A stretch of DNA of 14,891 nt, from positions 20,923-35,813 of the forward strand of contig JAGWBY010000033.1 of assembly GCA_021295675.1 (NCBI GenBank), given 5' to 3'. The DNA is from Candidatus Latescibacterota bacterium. GTDB lineage: Bacteria > Latescibacterota > UBA2968 > UBA8231. Made by a program: the position numbers and the translations under genes. The notes beneath the pieces are model-generated. The model searched no databases. It was given only the letters and a program-made list of their open reading frames with translations, and was not told where the DNA came from. This document shows, piece after piece, positions 1 through 5,891 of this stretch (positions within the stretch are counted from its first letter, which is position 1; every line of letters starts with the position of its first letter).

Positions 1-285
1 ATAACCGCGATGGCGAGAGCGGCGTCCGTTGCGCGCTCCATCGGTCTCGTCTCTGTCTGCTTCCATCATATCGCGCACCTGGAGGAACGCGGTGCGGTCT
101 TGGCCAATTTCGACAAATGCAGCCTGTAGCCCGGGCAGAACGGCCGATACAACTCCTTTGTATATGTCTCCTACCGTCCGCTCATTCTCGGGTCTTTCGA
201 TCCAGACTTCAACTAGACGCCCATCTTCCAAGATGGCAATACGGGATTCGTGAATGCCTTGGTTGATAAAAATTTCTGTTTGCAC
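1..285 (-). CDS. rng: Ribonuclease G/E family, N-terminal part (cut by window edge)
   Basis: RNase E/G endonucleases cleave single-stranded AU-rich RNA during rRNA maturation and mRNA decay in the cytoplasm. Only the first 95 codons are present. They read MQTEIFINQGIHESRIAILE, then a segment containing GDIYKGVVSAVLPGLQAAFV and IGQDRTAFLQ, which is the S1-domain entry typical of RNase G/E. A charged stretch (EADRDETDGARNGRRSRHRG) follows, as in the loop inserted in this S1 domain. The start is GTG at 283-285, preceded by GAGGA about 8 nt upstream. It lies 68 bases downstream of the S41 protease stop and is probably the last visible member of the same leftward operon. The catalytic DNase-I-like domain lies outside the window, so RNase G cannot be separated from RNase E. 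Confidence 0.88.
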   Translation of the reverse strand, partial: MQTEIFINQGIHESRIAILEDGRLVEVWIERPENERTVGDIYKGVVSAVLPGLQAAFVEIGQDRTAFLQVRDMMEADRDETDGARNGRRSRHRGY

Positions 286-353
286 GATCTGTCCTCACGC
301 TTAGTAGTCATAAATATTAGTATCGGCTATTTAAAAGCCTCGCTTATCGCTGT

Positions 354-2210
354 TCACTTGGCTTCTTCCGCGGCCAATACCCCCAGATACCGGTCTTGGT
401 CTGCGAGCACCTCTATGGCCTTCGCTAGCTGTACATCCTCTTGCAATCCTGCGAGGAGTTGGGCCTTCCTCCCCTTGAAGCGCAAGATAAGTTCTCGGCG
501 TAAAGCACCCTTTATATAAGGTTCCAACTCGCTGCTATACCGACGCTCCCACTCCTGCTTCACTGCTGCTCGTAGCTGATGGATCGACTCCTGTGCAGCC
601 ATCCCCCAATCCATTTCCTCGGCCAGGTCCTCAAGTTCCGCTATTTGATTCAAGCCTTTTTGGCCTTGGTCTAGACTTATGTCCTTAGTGCGGACGAACT
701 CCATAAAGCCCGCGACCATCTCATCGCTGACGGTCAGACCTGGATGTTCCTCGGCCCAAGACGAGTCGGCCGAGACACAATCTATGACAAAGTCGAAAAA
801 GAGCCGACGACGCACTAACTCTTGTACATAGGGAGGGAATGGTTCCGACTCAATGATAATATCGGGCTTAATTCCGCCGCCGCCGAAGACCTTGCGACCT
901 CGCTGGGTATAATAGGTTTGGTTTGCCATACTATCCGGCAATCCAGCCGCCCCCATCTTGGATTTACCCACTAAATCGCCCAAACGGATCAGGAGCAGGC
1001 TCTCTGCGGACTCAGAATCCATATCAAAATGAGACTGGAGAGCAGAAAGGGCCTTAGCCCTATTCTCTGAACGCAAAATAAGGTCCATCACCAACTGAGG
1101 TGACAATTCCCTATCGCCGAACAGAACGCTATGTACGGGCTTGGCGATGTCCTGTTCGCGGTGAATGCTGCGCCCACTGGGCGCGTAGTAGAGTGCCGTC
1201 GTCAGCTTTAAGGCACTAGCTTCCTCTTCGCGTTCACGTAGGTCGAAAATGGTCTGCACCGAACCTTTGCCAAATGATGCCGCTCCGACAACCACGCCTC
1301 GATCATTGTCTTGGATGGCCCCAGCAACGATTTCGGACGCACTGGCACTCCCCTCGTCAATTAGAACTACCAAGGGCACATTGCGCGCAATAGAATGACG
1401 GTGGGAATACTTGACTTCTTCTCTCCTCCGGTCTCGTTCCCTAATCGAAACGATCGGCACTCCTTGGGGCAAAAACAAATCGGCAACTTGGGTGGCTTGA
1501 CTAAACAAGCCTCCGGGATTTCCTCGCAGGTCTAAAATTAGCCCTTCAACCCGAGGGAGGCTTTTTAGCGCCTCTTCTACTTCGCTGGAGGTATGCTCGG
1601 AAAAACGCGTCTGGCGCATACTTATATAACCGATTTTTTCTCGGAGTTCCTCTACTAGCACAACGCTCTTGATCGTGATTATTTCCCGTTGAATTTCGAC
1701 TTCGCGCGGCGTGGCTCCCAAGTGGGGAGCCACCGAGATTGCGACCTTTGTGCCAGGTTCTCCGCGCAGCGCATTGACCACAGATTCAAGCTGCATATCC
1801 AAGGTACTTTTGCCCTCCACAGCGACGATCAAGTCGCCTGGCCTCAGCCCCGCCCGAAAGGCCGGAGTATCTTCAATAGGGGAAATTACCACGGGAAAGC
1901 GATCTTTTATGGCAACCGTAATCCCCAATCCCGCGAACTTGCCCGTCGTGTCTTGGCGCAACTGACGCAAACCTTCCTCGTCGTAATACTCGCTGTATGG
2001 ATCCAGTTGGCCGAGCATGCCCTTGATGGCTGCGCTCATAACTTCCCCTTGGTCCAGACGAGCGTAATAGTTTTCCAGAATGCGCGAATACACGGCTCCG
2101 AAACGCTCCCAACTGGCATTTACCTCCGCATACGGATCTTCCGTCGGCGCAGCTTGGATTGCGTTCGCACTTGCAAATAAAAAAATCAATCCCATTAAAA
2201 GGTGTCGCAT
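354..2210 (-). CDS. S41 family C-terminal processing peptidase (CtpA/Prc-like), secreted
   Basis: A periplasmic serine protease of the tail-specific/carboxy-terminal processing family, 618 aa. Residues 1-20 (MRHLLMGLIFLFASANAIQA) form a signal peptide with a probable AQA-like cleavage site. A helical N-terminal region with LGQLDPYSEYY follows, then a PDZ domain (about 85-165, with GLRPGDLIVAVEG) and the protease core. Catalytic Ser is probably S290 in DEGSASASE and Lys K315 in SFGKGSVQ; their spacing of 25 equals that of E. coli Prc S430/K455. The GRKVFGGGGIKPDIII element is at about 438-453. Roughly 75 residues separate it from the GRSIH motif, which looks like a lineage-specific insertion, and a helical tail of about 165 residues ends the protein. 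I chose ATG at 2208-2210 rather than the upstream in-frame start at 2243: it is 2 bases after the tmk stop, has AGGAGA about 10 nt upstream, and begins the signal peptide. Substrate unknown. Confidence 0.9.
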   Translation of the reverse strand: MRHLLMGLIFLFASANAIQAAPTEDPYAEVNASWERFGAVYSRILENYYARLDQGEVMSAAIKGMLGQLDPYSEYYDEEGLRQLRQDTTGKFAGLGITVAIKDRFPVVISPIEDTPAFRAGLRPGDLIVAVEGKSTLDMQLESVVNALRGEPGTKVAISVAPHLGATPREVEIQREIITIKSVVLVEELREKIGYISMRQTRFSEHTSSEVEEALKSLPRVEGLILDLRGNPGGLFSQATQVADLFLPQGVPIVSIRERDRRREEVKYSHRHSIARNVPLVVLIDEGSASASEIVAGAIQDNDRGVVVGAASFGKGSVQTIFDLREREEEASALKLTTALYYAPSGRSIHREQDIAKPVHSVLFGDRELSPQLVMDLILRSENRAKALSALQSHFDMDSESAESLLLIRLGDLVGKSKMGAAGLPDSMANQTYYTQRGRKVFGGGGIKPDIIIESEPFPPYVQELVRRRLFFDFVIDCVSADSSWAEEHPGLTVSDEMVAGFMEFVRTKDISLDQGQKGLNQIAELEDLAEEMDWGMAAQESIHQLRAAVKQEWERRYSSELEPYIKGALRRELILRFKGRKAQLLAGLQEDVQLAKAIEVLADQDRYLGVLAAEEAK

Positions 2211-2212
2211 AA

Positions 2213-2854
2213 TTACTTTTTCTCCTCGGGAAACCACGACCACTGCCGACGCAGCGCGTCCTGAATTCCTTCAGCTAGTCGCTCTATTTCGAGCTGGGCG
2301 TCAAAAACCAAGCCTGTTGGATCTTTTCGGGCTATCTGTTGGTAGCCTCGGGAAACCTTCTCTTGTAGTGCCATTCCTGTTTGCTCCAACCGATCCGCGA
2401 CGTCCCGCCGTCTCAGGCGGGCCCAAGCCACTTCTACGGGCAAGAGCAGATATATTGTCGCGTCCGGTAAATACTCCCCCACAGCCAGCCGATTGACTCG
2501 TTCGATCACTTCCAAGTCCAAACCGCGCCCATACCCCTGATACGCTATTGATGAGGCAATATAGCGGTCGCAAATAACCACATCTCCCCGGTTGAGCGAC
2601 GGTGCGATCACCTCTTCTACGTGCTGTGAACGACTGGCTGCATAGAGGAACAGTTCCGCCGTCGGGGATACCCCCTCAAGGCTTGGATCGAGAACAAGCT
2701 GGCGAATCTTCTCTGCGACCGGCGTCCCGCCTGGCTCTCTGGTCAGTGTAACCGGAAGACCTGCTTCTCTTAAATGCGAGGCTAGCAGGTGGGATTGGGT
2801 TGTAGTTCCACTGCCATCGACTCCTTCAAATGCGATAAAATGACCCCGAGACAC
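2213..2854 (-). CDS. tmk: Thymidylate (dTMP) kinase
   Basis: Phosphorylates dTMP to dTDP using ATP, in the cytoplasm, for dTTP supply. The protein has 213 aa, normal for the family. It shows the P-loop FEGVDGSGTTTQ (residues 9-20), REPGGT (39-44, substrate binding), CDRYIASSIAYQG with D96-R97-Y98, and a LID-type RLRRRDVADRLE near 147-157. The Walker A lysine is Thr17 here (GSGTTT instead of GSGKTT or GSGKST); I cannot check how widespread this is. The start is GTG at 2852-2854. No in-frame alternative exists and no SD is visible, so expression probably depends on coupling with the upstream phosphatidyltransferase, whose stop is 19 bases away. The stop is 2 bases before the S41 protease start. 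Confidence 0.93.
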   Translation of the reverse strand: MSRGHFIAFEGVDGSGTTTQSHLLASHLREAGLPVTLTREPGGTPVAEKIRQLVLDPSLEGVSPTAELFLYAASRSQHVEEVIAPSLNRGDVVICDRYIASSIAYQGYGRGLDLEVIERVNRLAVGEYLPDATIYLLLPVEVAWARLRRRDVADRLEQTGMALQEKVSRGYQQIARKDPTGLVFDAQLEIERLAEGIQDALRRQWSWFPEEKK

Positions 2855-2873
2855 GACGGCAAGGAGACGCTTA

Positions 2874-3491
2874 TTAGGACTGCTGGACAGAGGTGGGCGA
2901 ATTGGGACCTGATTTCAGCCTGTTGCGAATATGAGCGAGGCGCTCAACAACCGTATAGTTGGTCGTAACAGCCAATAGAACCAGCACGAAAACCAAACCT
3001 TGATGGCCTATCAGGCTCCCCACGGCCAAGGCCGTTAGACGCTCTGGGCGCTGCATGAAGCCCACCTTGCAATCCTCGCCCAACCCCTCTGCACGAGCCC
3101 TTACATAACTAACCATCAGCGAACCAGTAATTGCAAAAAAGAGGATTCCCGAGGGAATCCACTCATCGCGGCCGATCAAATAGGCACCGATTCCAAAATA
3201 AATAAATATCTCAGAGTAGCGATCTGTCGTCGAATCCAATAAGGCTCCGAACTTGGTCTCCTTGTGGCCCTCTCTTGCAACTTGTCCATCCAAGATATCG
3301 CAGAGGCCCGCCACAATCATAATGAGAGCCCCCCATTGCAAATAACCCTTGGCAAACGCCGCAGTTGCCCCCACGTTCATAACTAGCCCCATCAGCGTCA
3401 GCCAATCGGGTCTGAAGCCCAAGCGAATAAATAAATGCGCCAACGGCCTAAGGATGATCAGACACCACTTTTTCAGATATTTATCTAGCAA
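2874..3491 (-). CDS. CDP-alcohol phosphatidyltransferase family membrane protein
   Basis: Integral membrane enzyme that transfers a phosphatidyl group from a CDP-lipid to an alcohol acceptor in phospholipid synthesis; acceptor not determinable. The signature D-x2-DG-x2-AR-x8-G-x3-D-x3-D is complete: D65, D68-G69, A72-R73, G82, D86, D90 (metal and CDP binding, catalytic Asp last). Several hydrophobic helices flank it. A GFMQRPERLTAL segment at 144-155 resembles a motif of the phosphatidylinositol-phosphate synthase-like branch, but this is weak evidence for the acceptor. Length 205 aa is typical. The TTG start at 3489-3491 gives an N-terminus like relatives (MLDKYLKKW...). A better ATG with AAGGG upstream (3526-3528) is one base out of frame because of a T6 run at 3490-3495. 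First gene of the operon with tmk, the S41 protease and rng. Confidence 0.85.
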   Translation of the reverse strand: MLDKYLKKWCLIILRPLAHLFIRLGFRPDWLTLMGLVMNVGATAAFAKGYLQWGALIMIVAGLCDILDGQVAREGHKETKFGALLDSTTDRYSEIFIYFGIGAYLIGRDEWIPSGILFFAITGSLMVSYVRARAEGLGEDCKVGFMQRPERLTALAVGSLIGHQGLVFVLVLLAVTTNYTVVERLAHIRNRLKSGPNSPTSVQQS

Positions 3492-3528
3492 AAAAGAACC
3501 TATTTCGCAGACGCTTGAGAGTGGCCAT
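3481..3528 (-). CDS. Possible 15-codon leader ORF, or out-of-frame true N-terminus of the phosphatidyltransferase
   Basis: ATG at 3526-3528 with AAGGG 6 nt upstream opens MATLKRLRNRFFFAR and stops at 3481-3483, overlapping the first 11 bases of the phosphatidyltransferase. Removing one T from the T6 run (3490-3495) would join this start to the downstream frame as ...RNRFFLLDKYLKKW. It may be a coupled leader peptide, a slippage site, a sequencing error, or chance. Confidence 0.3.
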   Translation of the reverse strand: MATLKRLRNRFFFAR

Positions 3529-3560
3529 TGAAAACCCTTGTCCTCTGAAACTGCGTTGAA

Positions 3561-3589
3561 AATATACTTGTTTTTTGCTTTTCTTCCAA
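3561..3589 (-). promoter_or_regulatory. Candidate sigma70-type promoter of the phosphatidyltransferase-tmk-S41-rng operon
   Basis: On the minus strand TTGGAA (3584-3589, 4 of 6 to TTGACA) and TATATT (3561-3566, 5 of 6 to TATAAT) are separated by 17 bases in AT-rich DNA. A transcript would begin near 3554, about 60 bases before the TTG start. It lies next to the DnaA-box cluster, so DnaA might influence it. Confidence 0.5.
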
Positions 3590-3605
3590 AATATTTACCG
3601 CAGAG

Positions 3606-3774
3606 TTTTCCACTTTCTTAAGAACAAGTTTTCCACATCACACCCCATCGGCTCTACTCAGTACTTCGCTAATTTATGGCCTATCTATTAGGTAAAATTA
3701 GACATATACGTTCCTCAAAAGGCTTAAATCTCACAATTCTTTTAATTTTTAGGTGTGGATAAGTATGTGTAAAA
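3606..3774. promoter_or_regulatory. Second DnaA-box cluster in the rsmG-phosphatidyltransferase gap
   Basis: The 310-base gap 3492-3801 is AT-rich. It contains TTTTCCACT (3606-3614, one mismatch), TTTTCCACA (3629-3637), TGTGGATAA (3754-3762, exact complement of TTATCCACA) and TGTGTAAAA (3766-3774, complement of TTTTACACA). The last three fit the DnaA-box consensus TTWTNCACA. The last box overlaps a small inverted repeat, GTGTA-AAAC-TACAC, at 3767-3780. It may be a second origin element, a DnaA titration site or a regulatory site; see the findings. The rest of the gap holds the candidate promoter and a possible rsmG remnant. Confidence 0.6.
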
Positions 3775-3801
3775 CTACACTCGGAAGCCCGACAATAGCA
3801 A
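3681..3801 (-). pseudogene. Possible out-of-frame C-terminal remnant of rsmG
   Basis: In another minus-strand frame just past the rsmG stop, translation ends with LKIKRIVRFKPFEERICLIL followed by PNR and a stop at 3681-3683. The ERICLIL segment is placed where RsmG proteins usually carry their last strand (E. coli: GERHLVVIKA). rsmG as read here ends about 20 residues too early. The similarity is short, and this stretch also contains two DnaA boxes, so it may be non-coding DNA. Confidence 0.3.
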
Positions 3802-4407
3802 TTAGTAGAATAGCCCCAATGCACTCCCCACCCGATCAGCCCTCCATGCCAACAACTCCGAATGAGCGGCATCTTTTCCAAGCGTTGAAAGAATCCAACC
3901 ATGAGGAGATAAATGTCTTTGTACTAAGGCAAGCAGTTTATCTGGCGAAGCCACGGCTCTCGCCGTCACCAAATCCGCGCATACTGGACTCAAACTCTCT
4001 ATCCGCTCGTTTACAACCTCTATTCGGTCAAGCCCCACCGACCTTACAACTTCCTTGAGAAAGTGCGCCCGTTTCCTCTTGCTTTCGACGAGCATAAAAT
4101 ATGCATTGGGAAGAGCTATTTTCAGAGGAATCGCCGGAAATCCGGCTCCTGATCCCATATCCATAACCAGCCGATGAGGGAGACTTGCTACGACCGGAAC
4201 CATAGTCAATGCCTGCCTCAAGTGCTTAGTTGCTAGGACGGACCGGTCTCGCCGAGAGACAAGGCCGACTCTTTTCGACCACCGACTCAAGATATATAGA
4301 TATATTTCCAGCTTAGGCCAGATATCCTCAAAAGAACCAGAGAGAACGCTTTTTCTTTTTAATCTCTCAAAGTCCTCCTGAATGTCAGAGGGCAATTGAA
4401 TTATCAT
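3802..4407 (-). CDS. rsmG: 16S rRNA 7-methylguanosine methyltransferase RsmG (GidB), C-terminus apparently shortened
   Basis: SAM-dependent methyltransferase that makes m7G at position 527 (E. coli numbering) of 16S rRNA. It has 201 aa with a Rossmann SAM-binding motif, DMGSGAGFPAIPL (83-95; usual form DVGSGAGFPGIPL), then LVESKRKRAHFLKEV (106-120), ERIESL (134-139) and TARAVAS (148-154), all placed as in RsmG. The N-terminal W..NLT and HILDSL motifs are divergent (WSKRVGLVS, HLRQAL). The protein stops 22 residues after the GKD that follows the sixth strand, whereas E. coli RsmG continues about 41, so the last strand is missing; a matching sequence lies downstream in another frame. The ATG at 4405-4407 has no SD and a parS site lies 11 bases upstream. 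mnmE precedes it. Confidence 0.88.
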   Translation of the reverse strand: MIIQLPSDIQEDFERLKRKSVLSGSFEDIWPKLEIYLYILSRWSKRVGLVSRRDRSVLATKHLRQALTMVPVVASLPHRLVMDMGSGAGFPAIPLKIALPNAYFMLVESKRKRAHFLKEVVRSVGLDRIEVVNERIESLSPVCADLVTARAVASPDKLLALVQRHLSPHGWILSTLGKDAAHSELLAWRADRVGSALGLFY

Positions 4408-4418
4408 ATCAAAAGAGA

Positions 4419-4434
4419 TGTTTCACGTGGAACA
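4419..4434. promoter_or_regulatory. parS site 1 (ParB-binding centromere)
   Basis: TGTTTCACGTGGAACA differs by one base from the widespread bacterial parS consensus TGTTTCACGTGAAACA and is a near-perfect palindrome centred on CACGTG. An identical copy lies 74 bases away. It is 11 bases upstream of the rsmG start codon. Known role: ParB loads here and spreads, and ParA/SMC then segregate and organise the origin. Confidence 0.9.
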
Positions 4435-4492
4435 CTTAACTAGCTCGATACGGCATAGAAGAGCTTCATGGAGCAATTGAGACGAGACTCAA

Positions 4493-4508
4493 TGTTTCAC
4501 GTGGAACA
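4493..4508. promoter_or_regulatory. parS site 2 (ParB-binding centromere)
   Basis: A second exact copy of TGTTTCACGTGGAACA, directly abutting the mnmE stop codon (4509-4511). The two copies have a 74-base start-to-start distance, close to seven helical turns, so both face the same side of the DNA. Nothing else was recognised in the 58 bases between them. Confidence 0.9.
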
Positions 4509-5870
4509 TTACTTGCCGATGCAAAATTGGGAAAAGATGGAATCGAGAACTTCCTCTCCTACGGTCTCTCCCAGCATCTCACCCAAGGCATTCAAGGCGT
4601 CCTGAAGTTCGGCAACGACGCACTCATCGGGTTGACTGAACTTCAGAAGCTCCTCTGCGATAGTGCCAGATTTAGCTACTCGCAACAGGCAATCTTGGTG
4701 GCGCTGGCGAGTGATTCCGATCCCATCTACTTCCGCCCTATGGGGCAACTGGGCCGTCACTTCTCTCTTTAATTTCTCAATACCGAATTCCCTAAGTGCT
4801 GATATTTCAACAGATACCGAGACCCGTGCTTCAATCTTAGATCGGGTGCTAGCACTCGGCAAATCAACTTTATTGAAGACACCAATTGACTTCTTCTCCG
4901 GCGAGAGCAGGTCCAACACAGCCATATCGTCCTCATGCGACTCAGTCGAACTGTCAAATACCGCTAAAACTACATCCGCTTCCCCAATCGCCTGCGACGC
5001 TCGTCCAATGCCCTCTTTTTCGATCAGGTTATGGCTTTGCCTGATCCCAGCCGTATCGACTAGCCGTATCGTCTCTCCTGCCCACGTAGTCCGGCCTTCT
5101 ACTAAGTCTCGCGTCGTTCCTGGTAAGGGAGTAACTATGGCCCGATCTTCGCCGAGCAACACGTTGAGCAACGTGGACTTACCTACGTTGGGACGCCCGA
5201 CGAGCACTACTAAATACCCTTCTTGGCGCCGCCTTGTTCCCTCGAATGTTTCAGCGAGCCGCAAAGATGACTCAACTACTTCGCGCAGCGCGGTCTGTAT
5301 TTCTTGACGCCCAATACTATCGATGTCTTCGTCGGAGAAATCGAGCCCGATCTCGAGCAGTGATAGAATCTTGACCAACTGATTCTTAAGCTCTCTCACC
5401 ATCTTAGACAGACGGCCACTGGCCAAGCCATAGGCATTGTCGAGATGCGCTTTAGAACTGGCTTGGATGAGGTCGATTACAGCCTCAGCTTCTAATAAGT
5501 CCAATCGGCCATTGAGAAAAGCTCGACGAGTAAACTCTCCTGGTTCGGCGGCGACGGCCCCCAAGCGAAGCGCTTCCTCGACGACGGACTCTAATACGAC
5601 CATGCTGCCGTGACAGCTAATCTCGACGGTATCTTCACCAGTATAAGAATGAGGACCTGCAAAAACCCAAGCGACGCCTGTGTCGATTGCTCGGCCATTA
5701 GCCCATATGCGTCCGTATTCGACGTATCGGATTCGCTTGCCGAGCGGAGGATGAGACCGAAAAATATGCTGGCCTATCGATAGGGCTTCTGGCCCGCTCA
5801 AACGCACGATCCCGATACCCCCCTCCCCTCGTGGCGTAGAGATAGCGACAACAGTATCCGGCTGTATCAA
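4509..5870 (-). CDS. mnmE: tRNA modification GTPase MnmE (TrmE)
   Basis: GTPase that, with MnmG, installs the aminomethyl-type group on U34 of certain tRNAs, using tetrahydrofolate-bound one-carbon units. 453 aa, full length. The N-terminal domain starts DTVVAISTPRGEGGIGIVR. The helical domain contains the inserted G domain: G1 GRPNVGKS (225-232), G2 TTRD (252-255), G3 DTAG (272-275), G4 NKVD (333-336). The C-terminal FCIGK (449-453) carries the conserved catalytic Cys450. The start is TTG at 5868-5870, with no SD. It is in the same frame as yidC, separated by the yidC stop and seven codons, inside a 9-bp repeat of 22-bp period (5856-5886). Collapsing one unit would give MKFQPDTVV from a TTG overlapping the yidC stop. 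mnmG is not in the window. Confidence 0.96.
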   Translation of the reverse strand: MIQPDTVVAISTPRGEGGIGIVRLSGPEALSIGQHIFRSHPPLGKRIRYVEYGRIWANGRAIDTGVAWVFAGPHSYTGEDTVEISCHGSMVVLESVVEEALRLGAVAAEPGEFTRRAFLNGRLDLLEAEAVIDLIQASSKAHLDNAYGLASGRLSKMVRELKNQLVKILSLLEIGLDFSDEDIDSIGRQEIQTALREVVESSLRLAETFEGTRRRQEGYLVVLVGRPNVGKSTLLNVLLGEDRAIVTPLPGTTRDLVEGRTTWAGETIRLVDTAGIRQSHNLIEKEGIGRASQAIGEADVVLAVFDSSTESHEDDMAVLDLLSPEKKSIGVFNKVDLPSASTRSKIEARVSVSVEISALREFGIEKLKREVTAQLPHRAEVDGIGITRQRHQDCLLRVAKSGTIAEELLKFSQPDECVVAELQDALNALGEMLGETVGEEVLDSIFSQFCIGK

Positions 5871-5886
5871 GGTCGAGATCCGGCTG
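5856..5886. repeat. 9-bp direct repeat, 22-bp period, at the yidC-mnmE junction
   Basis: ATCCGGCTG occurs at 5856-5864 and again at 5878-5886. Between them lies the TTG start of mnmE. The units diverge after the 9 bp. The 22-bp period is not a multiple of three, so gain or loss of one unit changes the frame of the mnmE N-terminus. Confidence 0.7.
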
Positions 5887-5891
5887 AAATT

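Noticed and set aside
29..253. 74-codon plus-strand open frame at the window start
   Set aside because: Antisense to the RNase G/E S1 domain, which is clearly coding on the minus strand.
1689..2180. 163-codon open frame antisense to the S41 protease
   Set aside because: The opposite strand encodes a clear PDZ/protease; the antisense translation shows no recognisable motif.
2080..2496. 138-codon plus-strand open frame across the tmk-S41 junction
   Set aside because: Opposite two conserved genes, with no SD or family motif.
3767..3780. GTGTA-AAAC-TACAC hairpin as an rsmG terminator
   Set aside because: Five-base AT-rich stem without a following U-tract; it is noted only as overlapping a DnaA box.
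4663..5307. 214-codon open frame antisense to mnmE
   Set aside because: Lies fully opposite the conserved MnmE G domain; serine-rich composition is typical of antisense translation.
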